31,750 nucleotides of DNA. It comes from Treponema sp. UBA4319. Its GTDB lineage: Bacteria > Spirochaetota > Spirochaetia > Treponematales > Treponemataceae. The position numbers and the translations under genes are program-made. The notes under the pieces are model-generated. The model searched no databases, was not told the origin of the DNA, and was given only the letters and a program-made list of their open reading frames with translations. This document shows, piece after piece, positions 24,874-31,750 of the stretch. The stretch covers positions 1 to 31,750 of the forward strand of contig DGUD01000078.1 in NCBI GenBank assembly GCA_002393865.1, read 5' to 3'. Within the stretch, counting starts at the first letter, position 1. Each line of letters begins with the position of its first letter.

Positions 24874-25511
24874 TGGCGGCTTCCGTCGATCATATAGAGC
24901 ACGGCATTGCAGATTGCGGCAGCCACGGCGCTTCCGCCTTTCCGCCCCTTGTTCACAATGAAGGGCACGTTTTTCTCCATAAGCAATTCCTTGGCGGCAA
25001 CCACGTTCACAAAGCCCACCGGAACGCCGATGACACAGGCAGGGAGGAAGCCGCCGTCAATCAGGCGGCACAGTTCCACAAGCGCGGTCGGCGCATTGCC
25101 CACCGCGCATATAAGCGGCCGCCCGATTGCTGCGGCACGCTCCATACTGACGGCAGCCCTCGTTGTGCCGCGCGCTTTTGCCTCTTCCGCTACATCAGCG
25201 TCAGCCATAAAGCAATGCACCTGTCCCCCAAAACGGGCAAGGCTCTGCTTGTTTATTCCGGCACGGGCCATATTCGTATCCGTCACAATATCGGCGCCGC
25301 TCAGGAATGCCTCCCGGACAGCCGCCAGCACCCCCGGCGAAAACACAAGCGTATCGGCATAGTCAAAATCCGCCGTCGTATGGATGACCCTCATGACAAG
25401 CGGCGCGAGCTCCGGCGGAATATGTTTCCCCATGCGCGAAAGCTCCTGCGCAATGATGGAAAAACTTGTCTTTTCGATATCCTCTGGGCGCACGTGCTCA
25501 AAGACAGGCAT
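24870..25511 (-). CDS. cbiC: Cobalt-precorrin-8 methylmutase
   Basis: It moves a methyl group from C11 to C12 to give cobyrinic acid. The ATG at 25511 ([17 protein letters not shown]) has GGAGG 6 bases upstream and gives 213 residues, the normal size. A much longer frame reaching into cobQ is open only by chance. The catalytic histidine lies in [13 protein letters not shown]. Further motifs are [32 protein letters not shown], and [16 protein letters not shown]. It overlaps the cobQ end by 14 bases. Confidence 0.97.
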   Translation of the reverse strand: MPVFEHVRPEDIEKTSFSIIAQELSRMGKHIPPELAPLVMRVIHTTADFDYADTLVFSPGVLAAVREAFLSGADIVTDTNMARAGINKQSLARFGGQVHCFMADADVAEEAKARGTTRAAVSMERAAAIGRPLICAVGNAPTALVELCRLIDGGFLPACVIGVPVGFVNVVAAKELLMEKNVPFIVNKGRKGGSAVAAAICNAVLYMIDGSRQ

Positions 25512-27027
25512 GGGAGACCTCCATACAATCATAAAGCGCAGGGATATCCACCGAGCTGCGGATTGCATCTGCAAGCAGGTTATACTGCTGCTCCTTATAG
25601 AGCGCATACGGCAGGAGCGGCGCACCGGGCTGCACCTGCACGCCCTTCCGCTCAGCGAGCAAAAGCGCAAGGCGGCGGACAGCCTCCGCGCTGTCAAAAA
25701 AACCATGCAGATAGGTTCCGAACACCGTACCGCTGCATGCGCCGTCATATTTTTCGCTTCCGTCAGACTCATCCACAAGGCGGACAAACGGCGGCACATG
25801 CTCCGCACATGGAACGGTTTTTCCCATGTGAATCTCGTAGCCTTCTACCGGGCATCCGGCAAGAGACGAGAGCAGGCCGTCCGCGCACAGCATTCCTTTT
25901 ACCCGCGTCCGCGTCTTCCGGGCAGAAAAGACCGTCTGTACCGGAAGCAGTGCCATTCCATCCATGCAGCCGCCTTCCTCGGCACCCGCGCTGTCATCAA
26001 TGCGCTGCCCCAGCATCTGATATCCTCCGCATATACCGAACACCGGCACCTGGGTGGCAGCACGTTGTTTTATCGCGGCCTCAAGGCCATTGTTCCTGAG
26101 CCAGCGGAGATCTGCCATCGTATTTTTTGTTCCCGGAATGATAATGGCATCGGGCCGGCCCAAGTCCCCTGCCCTGCCCACATAGCGGAGCCTCACAAGC
26201 GCCTCGGCTGAAAGCGGCATAAAATCAGTAAAATTAGAGATATGCGGGAGCCGTATCACCGCGATGTCAAGCGCGGCTCCTGCAGCGCTGCCCGTCCCGG
26301 ATGCAAATCGTTCCGTAAGGCTGTCCTCGTCATCGATATCGATATGCAGATAGGGAAGGATTCCGAGCACGGGCACCCCGCAGCGCTCCTCCAGCATCCT
26401 GACACCGGAATCAAGCAAGGACTTGTCCCCACGGAATTTATTGATTATCAGCCCCTTGACCCGCTGGCGCTCATCGTCATCAAGGAGCGCCAGTGTCCCG
26501 AACAGCTGGGCAAACACACCGCCCCTGTCGATATCCCCCACCAGCAGGACTGGAGCGCCCGCCAGCCGCGCCATTCCCATGTTTACGATATCGTTTTCCT
26601 TCAGGTTAATCTCCGCCGGACTTCCGGCGCCTTCAATCACCACAATGTCATAGGCCGCGGCAAGTTTCTGGTAGGCGGCACGGATATCCGGCAGCAGTTG
26701 TTTCTTGTAGGAAAAATACTCGGCTGCTTTCATGACGGTGCGGACTTCCCCGTTCACGATAAGCTGCGATCCGACATCGCTCGTTGGCTTCAGGAGCACG
26801 GGGTTCATCAGGACGGAAGGCTCTATGCCCGCGGCCTCTGCCTGCATTGCCTGCGCCCGGCCAATCTCCAGACCTTCCCTCGTCACATACGAATTCAGCG
26901 CCATATTCTGAGATTTGAAGGGTGCGACACTGAAACCATCCTGCCGGAACACGCGGCACAGTCCTGCGCATATCAGGCTTTTCCCGGCACTGGACATAGT
27001 GCCCTGAATCATAAGGGGTTTCGACAT
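25498..27027 (-). CDS. cobQ: Cobyric acid synthase
   Basis: It amidates side chains b, d, e and g of adenosylcobyrinic a,c-diamide, using glutamine and ATP (also called CbiP). The ATG at 27027 ([17 protein letters not shown]) gives 509 residues, as expected; GGGG lies before it. N-terminal motifs: P-loop [34 protein letters not shown]-terminal glutaminase: [12 protein letters not shown], with the nucleophilic cysteine, and [10 protein letters not shown]. It overlaps the ABC ATPase gene by 19 bases. Confidence 0.97.
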   Translation of the reverse strand: MSKPLMIQGTMSSAGKSLICAGLCRVFRQDGFSVAPFKSQNMALNSYVTREGLEIGRAQAMQAEAAGIEPSVLMNPVLLKPTSDVGSQLIVNGEVRTVMKAAEYFSYKKQLLPDIRAAYQKLAAAYDIVVIEGAGSPAEINLKENDIVNMGMARLAGAPVLLVGDIDRGGVFAQLFGTLALLDDDERQRVKGLIINKFRGDKSLLDSGVRMLEERCGVPVLGILPYLHIDIDDEDSLTERFASGTGSAAGAALDIAVIRLPHISNFTDFMPLSAEALVRLRYVGRAGDLGRPDAIIIPGTKNTMADLRWLRNNGLEAAIKQRAATQVPVFGICGGYQMLGQRIDDSAGAEEGGCMDGMALLPVQTVFSARKTRTRVKGMLCADGLLSSLAGCPVEGYEIHMGKTVPCAEHVPPFVRLVDESDGSEKYDGACSGTVFGTYLHGFFDSAEAVRRLALLLAERKGVQVQPGAPLLPYALYKEQQYNLLADAIRSSVDIPALYDCMEVSHACL

Positions 27028-28103
27028 AATTTTTCCCCGGCATACGCCAAAAGCTCTTCCATTCTCCGGTTGCCAGAGGCAATCTGGATTCCCGTGTCTA
27101 TCACTTTGCTGCATCCGTCCATGCATTTCTTTGCGGCGGCAAGCACATCATCGGCTATCGGCTCAAAAGGAGGCGCCGTAATGATTTGCGCCGCAAGCAT
27201 ACGGGCAACACGGTAATCGATATCGTTCGTAAAAAGAATCCCGGCGGCAAAGGCCGTCCGCTTGCGCCGGAGCATGCGGTACACCGGGATTCCCGTCCCG
27301 CAGGCGGAGATGACAAATACCTGCGGCTTCCCTCCAACTGGAGGAAGCTCCGAGATTCCAAGAAGGGAGTCAAAGCTTTGGGGCAAAAGTCCGTACAGCT
27401 CGTGTATGCCGCCGTCCCGCGCAAGCTCATCGGGACTGCACATGCGGCAGGATTCGCTGCCCACGCAAAGAATGCGGTCTGAGACCTTCTCCGCAAAATC
27501 AATCTCATGGACGGCCATGATGACGGCGACCCCGGAAGCGGCAAGCTCCCGCAGCAGAGAAAGCAGCTCCAGCCGCCACCGTATATCCAGATAGGAGGTC
27601 GGCTCGTCAAGCACCAGAATCCTAGGGTTCTGGCACAGCGCGCGGGCAAGCATAATCCGCTGGCGCTGCCCGTCGCTTACCAAAGAAAACTGCCTGTCGG
27701 CAAATGCCTCCGCGCGCACCATTGCCAGAGCCCGCTCCACGAATTCCTCGTCCTCCATGCGGAGCAGCCCCAGCTGCCCCGTAAAAGGATAGCGCCCGGA
27801 GGCGACGACATCGCGGCAGCTCATGAGTTCCGGCCGTACGGGCTGCGTGAGCATCACGGACATGCTGCGGGCAAGCTCCGCCGGACGGTACGCGCCCAGG
27901 TTCTTCCCCGCAAGGACGACGCTTCCTTCCAACGGAGAAAGCTGGCGGATTATGTTTTTCAGGATGGTCGATTTCCCCGCGCCGTTCGGCCCGATAATGG
28001 AGACGAGCTCCCCCCGCCTGACAGAAAACGATATATTCTTCAGGACAGGCTTTCCGGCGTATCCGGCGCAGACATCGTGCAGAACAAGAATCTCCTCCTG
28101 CAT
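27009..28103 (-). CDS. btuD: Cobalamin/metal-chelate ABC importer ATPase with extra C-terminal domain
   Basis: This is the cytoplasmic ATPase of a BtuCDF/FecBCDE-type importer. From the ATG at 28103 it has 364 residues. Residues 1-255 are the ATPase: Walker [10 protein letters not shown] (38-46), Q-loop near 87, signature VSDGQRQR (142-149), Walker B ILVLDEP (162-168), H-switch 199. Residues 258-364 are an additional domain starting [16 protein letters not shown], with [24 protein letters not shown] and a Cys-x3-Cys (327, 331). The role of this domain is unknown; its opening resembles a nucleotide-binding strand-loop. The gene starts 1 base after the permease stop. The specific symbol is by context; iron-chelate or heme uptake is possible. 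Confidence 0.87.
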   Translation of the reverse strand: MQEEILVLHDVCAGYAGKPVLKNISFSVRRGELVSIIGPNGAGKSTILKNIIRQLSPLEGSVVLAGKNLGAYRPAELARSMSVMLTQPVRPELMSCRDVVASGRYPFTGQLGLLRMEDEEFVERALAMVRAEAFADRQFSLVSDGQRQRIMLARALCQNPRILVLDEPTSYLDIRWRLELLSLLRELAASGVAVIMAVHEIDFAEKVSDRILCVGSESCRMCSPDELARDGGIHELYGLLPQSFDSLLGISELPPVGGKPQVFVISACGTGIPVYRMLRRKRTAFAAGILFTNDIDYRVARMLAAQIITAPPFEPIADDVLAAAKKCMDGCSKVIDTGIQIASGNRRMEELLAYAGEKLCRNPL

Positions 28104-28104
28104 A

Positions 28105-29139
28105 TTACAGCTTTCCCCCGGAATGCCGCCTGACGAGCATGTATATGACGACTGGCGCCCCAAAGAAGGACGTGATGGTGCTGAGATTCATCTCCAGCGG
28201 GGCAAGCAGGAGCCTGGCCGCAAGGTCGCAGTACGAGCAGAACGCGGCTCCTCCTATAAAGCAGGCAGGAATAAGCAGCAGCGGCTCCGCGCTTCCCATG
28301 CATTGCTTGACGAGGAAAGGAACCGCAATTCCCACAAAGGATACCGGGCCGGCAAAAGCGGTGACACAGGAAGACAGCAGGCTTGAAAGCAGGATAAGCA
28401 GAGGGCGGAACAAACGCACGTTCACCCCCATGCTCTGCGCGTACGACTCGCCAAGGCGGTACGCCCCGATTGGCTTTGCAAGCAGAAAGGTCAGCACGAG
28501 CGCAGGAATGATGAGCATGGCACAGATGGAAAAATCATCCATACTCATGCCGGAGAAACTGCCGGTCGACCAGCTATGCAGGTTCACTATGTCCGCATCG
28601 TTCGCAAACGTTATCAGGAGATCGGTGACGGCAGACGTTATGTAGCCAATCATGATTCCCACCACAAGCAGTGAGGTGTTATGGTGCAACCTGCCAGATA
28701 CAAGCAGGATAAGCGAAGTGGAAAGCAGCGCGCCGATAAACGAGGCCGCCACCAGCAGCCAGGGCCTCGCGGCAGCAAAGCGGTGGGGCACCAGCACTAT
28801 CAGCGCAAAGGCAACGGCCATCTTTGCCCCCGACGATATGCCGAGCACAAACGGCCCTGCTATCGGATTCTGGAAATACGTCTGCAGCAGAAAGCCCGAA
28901 AGAGAAAGCGCGCCGCCCAGCAGCATTGCCATCAGCATGCGCGGCAGCCTGATTTTAAAAATAATCGTCCGCTCCTGCACGGAACCGTCCTGAAAAAACA
29001 CAATGCGGAGAATTCTGCCGAGCGGAATCTGGGTGCGACCGGCATACAGGCTCAGGACGGCGGCGGCAAGGCATAGGAAGGCAAGCAGCAGAAAGATTTT
29101 TGATGCGCGCACTATCCGTGAAAAGGACTCGGCTCTCAT
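28105..29139 (-). CDS. btuC: FecCD/BtuC-family ABC importer permease
   Basis: This membrane subunit of the importer has 344 residues and about ten hydrophobic helices. Diagnostic features are RLPRMLMAMLLGGALSLSGFLLQTYFQNPIAGPFVLGISSGAKM in the N-terminal third, GYITSAVTDLL in the middle, and FAGPVSFVGIAVPFLVKQCMG near the C-terminus, the coupling-helix region that contacts the ATPase. The ATG has GGAG 8 bases upstream and overlaps the binding-protein stop by 4 bases. Confidence 0.93.
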   Translation of the reverse strand: MRAESFSRIVRASKIFLLLAFLCLAAAVLSLYAGRTQIPLGRILRIVFFQDGSVQERTIIFKIRLPRMLMAMLLGGALSLSGFLLQTYFQNPIAGPFVLGISSGAKMAVAFALIVLVPHRFAAARPWLLVAASFIGALLSTSLILLVSGRLHHNTSLLVVGIMIGYITSAVTDLLITFANDADIVNLHSWSTGSFSGMSMDDFSICAMLIIPALVLTFLLAKPIGAYRLGESYAQSMGVNVRLFRPLLILLSSLLSSCVTAFAGPVSFVGIAVPFLVKQCMGSAEPLLLIPACFIGGAAFCSYCDLAARLLLAPLEMNLSTITSFFGAPVVIYMLVRRHSGGKL

Positions 29140-30299
29140 TCAAGATGCTCCAGGAACAGCATATCGTCATCGGCAACCTCGCCCTCCATCAGCTGGCGGA
29201 GCTCCACGATAAAGGCTGCAAGGTTGTCCGTCCCCTGATACAGGTAATTCTTCGCCGCCCAGACATGATTCTGCTTTACTGCCTCAAAGTCCGCGAACAA
29301 GGGGCTTTTTGCAAGCAAATCTTCCAGATTGCGCACGGATTTGTCGATTGTCACATTGTAGATAAGATAATCAGCCTGGCACGCAGCCCCATAGAATTCC
29401 TCCATGGAAAGCTGCACGGTGGAGCTGCCGCTTTTTGATTCCGGCATCTCCGCGCAGACATACGAAGCCCCGGCAATTCCTATCATACGGGCAATATAGT
29501 CGTCCGCTCCCCTGACAACAGCCATTCCGTCACTGTTCATGTAAAAGAAAGCGACAGTCTTTCCCAGCGCGGCCTCCTGCTCCAGCGGAGCGATACGCTT
29601 TACCTGCGAGTCAAAGAAGGAATCCGCAAAGCTCTCGTTCCCCATAAGCAATCCGTAGAGCCTTACCCATTCGACGCGCCCAAGCGGATGCTCCTCATAG
29701 CTCGATTCATCCACGAATACGGGAATGCCGAGGCTCTCCAGCTTTTTCTGCACCTGCGGCTTATGGAAAATCATGGAGCTCTCCACAGCCACATCAACGC
29801 CGCCACCCAGCAGCAGCTCAAAGTCCGGGGAATCATATTTGCCGGCATACTGCAGGGCACCGCTCCGCATGGCTTCGGCAGCCTCCCGGATGTACCATTT
29901 GTCAGCTTCCGTGGAGCTGAACTTTATGCGGGAAAGCGCGCCTATCCTGCACATAAGCGCCATTACCGGCGATGAGGCAAGATATATGGAATCGAGCGGC
30001 TGCTGCAGCACGGTGATATCTGGAGGCAGAGCCTCCGGCACGGAGCTATGCTCAGGGACAAGCAGATAGCGCATAGTCCCGTCAACCGTAATCAGGCGGT
30101 AGCCCCCCTCGTACTCATCGACGGAGAACATCCTTGCATACGTGTTGGGGATATTCCGTACATAGCGCATCCCCGCAAGAGAAGCCTGCTGCCCCGTCTC
30201 CACGGAAGCAGCTCTGCCCCCCCGCCGGCATGACGCAAGCAGCAGCGAACTGAAAAATACTATCGCAGCAGCGCCGCGCAGGGAATGCCGTACATGCAT
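29136..30299 (-). CDS. btuF: ABC importer substrate-binding lipoprotein (BtuF/FecB type)
   Basis: The 387-residue product starts with a signal peptide ending LLLAS-C (cysteine 24), followed by RRGG. It should be lipid-anchored outside the cytoplasmic membrane. The mature part shows the class III binding-protein pattern: YLASSPVMALMCRIGAL, LLLGGGVDVAVESS, LGIPVFVDESSYEEHPLGRVEWVRLYGLLMGNE, and the final FAAVKQNHVWAAKNYLYQG-like region. It is encoded 2 bases after cbiK and ahead of the permease. A corrinoid or cobalt-tetrapyrrole ligand is inferred from the operon and riboswitch; the binding residues cannot be read directly. Confidence 0.88.
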   Translation of the reverse strand: MHVRHSLRGAAAIVFFSSLLLASCRRGGRAASVETGQQASLAGMRYVRNIPNTYARMFSVDEYEGGYRLITVDGTMRYLLVPEHSSVPEALPPDITVLQQPLDSIYLASSPVMALMCRIGALSRIKFSSTEADKWYIREAAEAMRSGALQYAGKYDSPDFELLLGGGVDVAVESSMIFHKPQVQKKLESLGIPVFVDESSYEEHPLGRVEWVRLYGLLMGNESFADSFFDSQVKRIAPLEQEAALGKTVAFFYMNSDGMAVVRGADDYIARMIGIAGASYVCAEMPESKSGSSTVQLSMEEFYGAACQADYLIYNVTIDKSVRNLEDLLAKSPLFADFEAVKQNHVWAAKNYLYQGTDNLAAFIVELRQLMEGEVADDDMLFLEHLE

Positions 30300-30301
30300 G
30301 A

Positions 30302-31198
30302 TTACTTCCTCAGTGAATCAATGGCAGCCTGTGTATGTGCCACGTATATCTGCTGGACATCGTAGTCCTGCCCCAGCCCCTCAAGAATGCACTGCACGCC
30401 ATACCCGGCCTTCTCGCACAAAGATTTCCAGGAATCATCCTCGTCGCCGGCCATATCATTGTTCGCGTGGTCGCCCGCCACAACCATGAGCGGCATCAGG
30501 ACAACGCGCTTGTATGTTCCTTTCGCCTTCAGGCTCTGCAGCAAATCATCGATGGACGGAGTCGCCTCCACGGTGCCGATATAGCAGTCAGCATACCCCT
30601 TTTTGTCAAAGACAGACTGAAGCTTTGCGTAGGCCATGTTTGACTCAGCCTCGGTGCCGTGCCCCATGCAGCAAAGCGCGGTATGCCCGTCAGAAAAGGA
30701 CTTTGCTTTTCCGGCAATAATATCCGCAAGCCGCGCGTAGTCGCTGTCGCTGGAAAGAAGCGGGACTGCCAGCGCGATGCGCTCAAATTTCCCTTCATAT
30801 TTGGCAAGGGAATTCTTTAAATCGGTATATTCAAAACCGTCCATCAGGTGGGTCGGCTGGACAACGAGCGTCCGGATTCCTTCCGCAATCGCGCGGTCAA
30901 GCGCCTGCTCAACATTGTCTATGACGATTCCGTCGCGCTTCTTCAGCTTTTTGATGATAGTCTCAGAGGTAAAGGCACGCGCGACTTTGTAATCGGGAAA
31001 GCGCTCCCTGATGGCGCTCTCAATGCCGCCAATCGTGACAGTCCTGCTCGTGTTGTAGCTCGTGCCAAAACTGACCACAAGGATTTCCTTATCCTGCACA
31101 ACGGAAGCCGCGCGCTTTGGCTTGGCAGAGGCGGTAGAGAAAAAACCGCCCATAATGCAGACCGCAGAAACAATACCCAACAACTTCATGCTTTTCAT
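30302..31198 (-). CDS. cbiK: Exported CbiK-type cobaltochelatase
   Basis: CbiK inserts cobalt into sirohydrochlorin, the first cobalt step of the anaerobic pathway. From the ATG at 31198 (GGAGG 5 bases upstream) the protein has 298 residues. It starts with a classical signal peptide (MKSMKLLGIVSAVCIMGG..., predicted cleavage after STASA, residue 25). The chelatase part begins ILVVSFGTSYNTSR. Metal-binding histidines are likely at 180 (CMGHGTEAESN) and 244 (VVAGDHANNDMAGD); GTVEATPSIDDLL is also typical. Periplasmic CbiK homologues have been described in Desulfovibrio. It is the first gene after the cobalamin riboswitch. Heme or iron chelation is an alternative role. Confidence 0.93.
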   Translation of the reverse strand: MKSMKLLGIVSAVCIMGGFFSTASAKPKRAASVVQDKEILVVSFGTSYNTSRTVTIGGIESAIRERFPDYKVARAFTSETIIKKLKKRDGIVIDNVEQALDRAIAEGIRTLVVQPTHLMDGFEYTDLKNSLAKYEGKFERIALAVPLLSSDSDYARLADIIAGKAKSFSDGHTALCCMGHGTEAESNMAYAKLQSVFDKKGYADCYIGTVEATPSIDDLLQSLKAKGTYKRVVLMPLMVVAGDHANNDMAGDEDDSWKSLCEKAGYGVQCILEGLGQDYDVQQIYVAHTQAAIDSLRK

Positions 31199-31203
31199 AA
31201 AAA

Positions 31204-31236
31204 CCTCCGGACGACCAGTCCCTTCGCAATGTCCGG
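31204..31236 (-). promoter_or_regulatory. Possible SD-masking hairpin before cbiK
   Basis: On the minus strand CCGGAC (31236-31231) can pair with GTCCGG (31212-31207), whose last two bases belong to the GGAGG Shine-Dalgarno (31208-31204). This would partly hide the cbiK ribosome-binding site, consistent with translational control by the riboswitch. Confidence 0.35.
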
Positions 31237-31335
31237 CTCCATATACTTCCACCCGGAACAGAGCCATGCGGCAAAACAAGAACGCACGGTTCCTTCGTTC
31301 CCGCCAGAAAATGCGCCAAAGGTCTACGACAATAC

Positions 31336-31355
31336 AGAGGGCAAAAACGCCCCCT
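31336..31355 (-). other. Hairpin in the riboswitch expression platform
   Basis: AGGGGGC and GCCCTCT form a 7-bp stem (one G-T pair) around GTTTTT on the minus strand. It lies between the aptamer and cbiK. No T-run follows, so it is not a clear terminator. Confidence 0.4.
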
Positions 31356-31428
31356 TACGGCATGAGTCACTGCGGCTACGCCATAGCCCCGGCACCTTCC
31401 CTAGTCACGGAGAAGTGTATGTGCCTGC

Positions 31429-31557
31429 ATCCGGGCAGGTGTCTGACTCTGAAGCGGGCATCAGCCCAGCCCCAACACAGTAGCGGCACTGCCGGGGATT
31501 CTCACCCCGTTCCCTGTTAGGCACGCATTCCATCGCTGATTCTACGTGCACCCGGAT
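31429..31557 (-). ncRNA. Cobalamin riboswitch
   Basis: Read on the minus strand, the conserved core is present: AACAGGGAA, then GGTGAGAATCCCC, then GCCGCTACTGTG, and finally the B12 box AGTCAGACACCTGCC (31448-31434). The closing P1 stem is a perfect 7-bp match, ATCCGGG (31557-31551) with CCCGGAT (31435-31429). The aptamer begins just after the predicted transcription start. About 230 bases of expression platform separate it from cbiK. Adenosylcobalamin should shut down the whole 18-gene operon. Confidence 0.95.
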
Positions 31558-31565
31558 ACAAGCCC

Positions 31566-31594
31566 ACTCTATCACAACACATTCCCATTGTCAA
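31566..31594 (-). promoter_or_regulatory. Promoter of the cobalamin operon
   Basis: On the minus strand TTGACA (31594-31589) and TAGAGT (31571-31566) are separated by exactly 17 bases. Transcription would begin near 31559, right at the 5' end of the riboswitch. Confidence 0.82.
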
Positions 31595-31750
31595 TGTTCC
31601 CGCGGGGGAGCATCAAGGCTTCAGCTTGAGATGTATTTCATCTGAAAGCAGACGCAGTATTGGCACATTGTGTAAAGTAGAGCTGTTCGGAAACTTCAGT
31701 TTTCCGAACAGCAACCTTACGATTCCGCATTTTTGCAAGGCTTTAGCCTG
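31595..31750. other. Non-coding right end of the window
   Basis: No coding sequence, RNA gene or clear promoter was seen here other than the 31682-31712 hairpin. The 552-base gene-free stretch 31199-31750 as a whole is accounted for by the riboswitch, its platform, the promoter and this hairpin. Confidence 0.6.
31682..31712. repeat. Strong 12-bp hairpin, possible terminator or dispersed repeat
   Basis: GCTGTTCGGAAA and TTTCCGAACAGC form a perfect 12-bp stem with a 7-base loop. No long T-run follows on either strand (the minus strand continues TCTACTTTAC). It could end a transcript arriving from the right, or be a member of a repeat family; the CGGAAA/TTTCCG core recurs at two other intergenic sites. 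Confidence 0.65.

Noticed and set aside
23482..24897. Long plus-strand open frame of 471 codons opposite cbiF and cbiD
   Set aside because: Same reason: the opposite strand encodes complete, motif-bearing enzymes with good ribosome-binding sites, and this frame shows no protein-like features.
25512..25808. N-terminal extension of the cbiC frame into cobQ
   Set aside because: The frame is open by chance; the extension has no homology-like sequence, and a strong Shine-Dalgarno supports the start at 25511.
26332..26343. 12-bp palindrome ATCGATATCGAT within cobQ
   Set aside because: It is short, follows naturally from codons for Ile-Asp-Ile-Asp, and is not unusual for its length.
1..31750. Search for CRISPR arrays, IS elements, tRNA genes and phage genes
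   Set aside because: No regularly spaced repeats, transposase motifs, cloverleaf-like sequences or phage proteins were noticed by eye; dedicated tools were not run.

Overview
The window looks like part of the chromosome of a GC-rich, diderm, anaerobic bacterium. The best guess is a spirochaete of the Treponema type. This is an inference from several weak signs: relaxed lipoboxes (LPS-C, FIS-C, LAS-C), a short SMC with an unusual hinge region, and an oxygen-independent cobalamin pathway. No rRNA or other phylogenetic marker is present to settle it. Coding density is very high, Shine-Dalgarno sites are strong (GGAGG or AGGAG types) and GTG starts are common. No tRNA, rRNA, IS element, phage gene or CRISPR array was seen.

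Left part, about 1-7744, plus strand. The window opens inside an SMC-type chromosome segregation ATPase. It is followed by two overlapping envelope genes: a small single-pass membrane protein, and an exported Gln/Ala-rich protein with TPR-like repeats. A SIMPL-domain lipoprotein comes next. Then serS, with its own good sigma-70-type promoter, and an AI-2E/PerM-family permease. A hairpin at 7741-7760 separates the permease from a convergent minus-strand pair: a lipoprotein of unknown function and a cytoplasmic protein of unknown function. Divergent from that pair, with a clear promoter, is a single-chain aconitase (9476-11503), followed by a small unknown gene (11654-11965).

Right part, 31594 down to 11924, minus strand. 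This is one very long cobalamin operon. A near-consensus promoter (TTGACA-17-TAGAGT) lies directly before a cobalamin riboswitch (P1 to P1, 31557-31429). Eighteen genes follow with almost no spaces between them: cbiK (with a signal peptide), a BtuF/BtuC/BtuD-like importer, cobQ, cbiC, cbiD, cbiF, cbiG, cbiH, a cbiJ-cbiE-cbiT fusion, cbiA, a Cys-rich-domain/cobD fusion, cobT, a double cobU fusion, cobC, cobS and cbiB. Together they would carry a cobalt-sirohydrochlorin-type precursor through ring contraction, methylation, amidation, aminopropanol attachment and nucleotide-loop assembly, and import corrinoids or related tetrapyrroles. It is the early-cobalt (anaerobic) route, because cbiK, cbiD and cbiG are present. 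CbiL, the uroporphyrinogen methyltransferase and the corrinoid adenosyltransferase are not in the window.

The most interesting points are these: three or four unusual fusions within one operon; a cobalt chelatase that appears to be exported and sits next to a tetrapyrrole-type ABC importer; an ABC ATPase with an extra C-terminal domain of unknown role; an SMC protein without a recognisable hinge; and a perfect 24-bp palindrome inside the cbiT coding region that is written in unusual codons.
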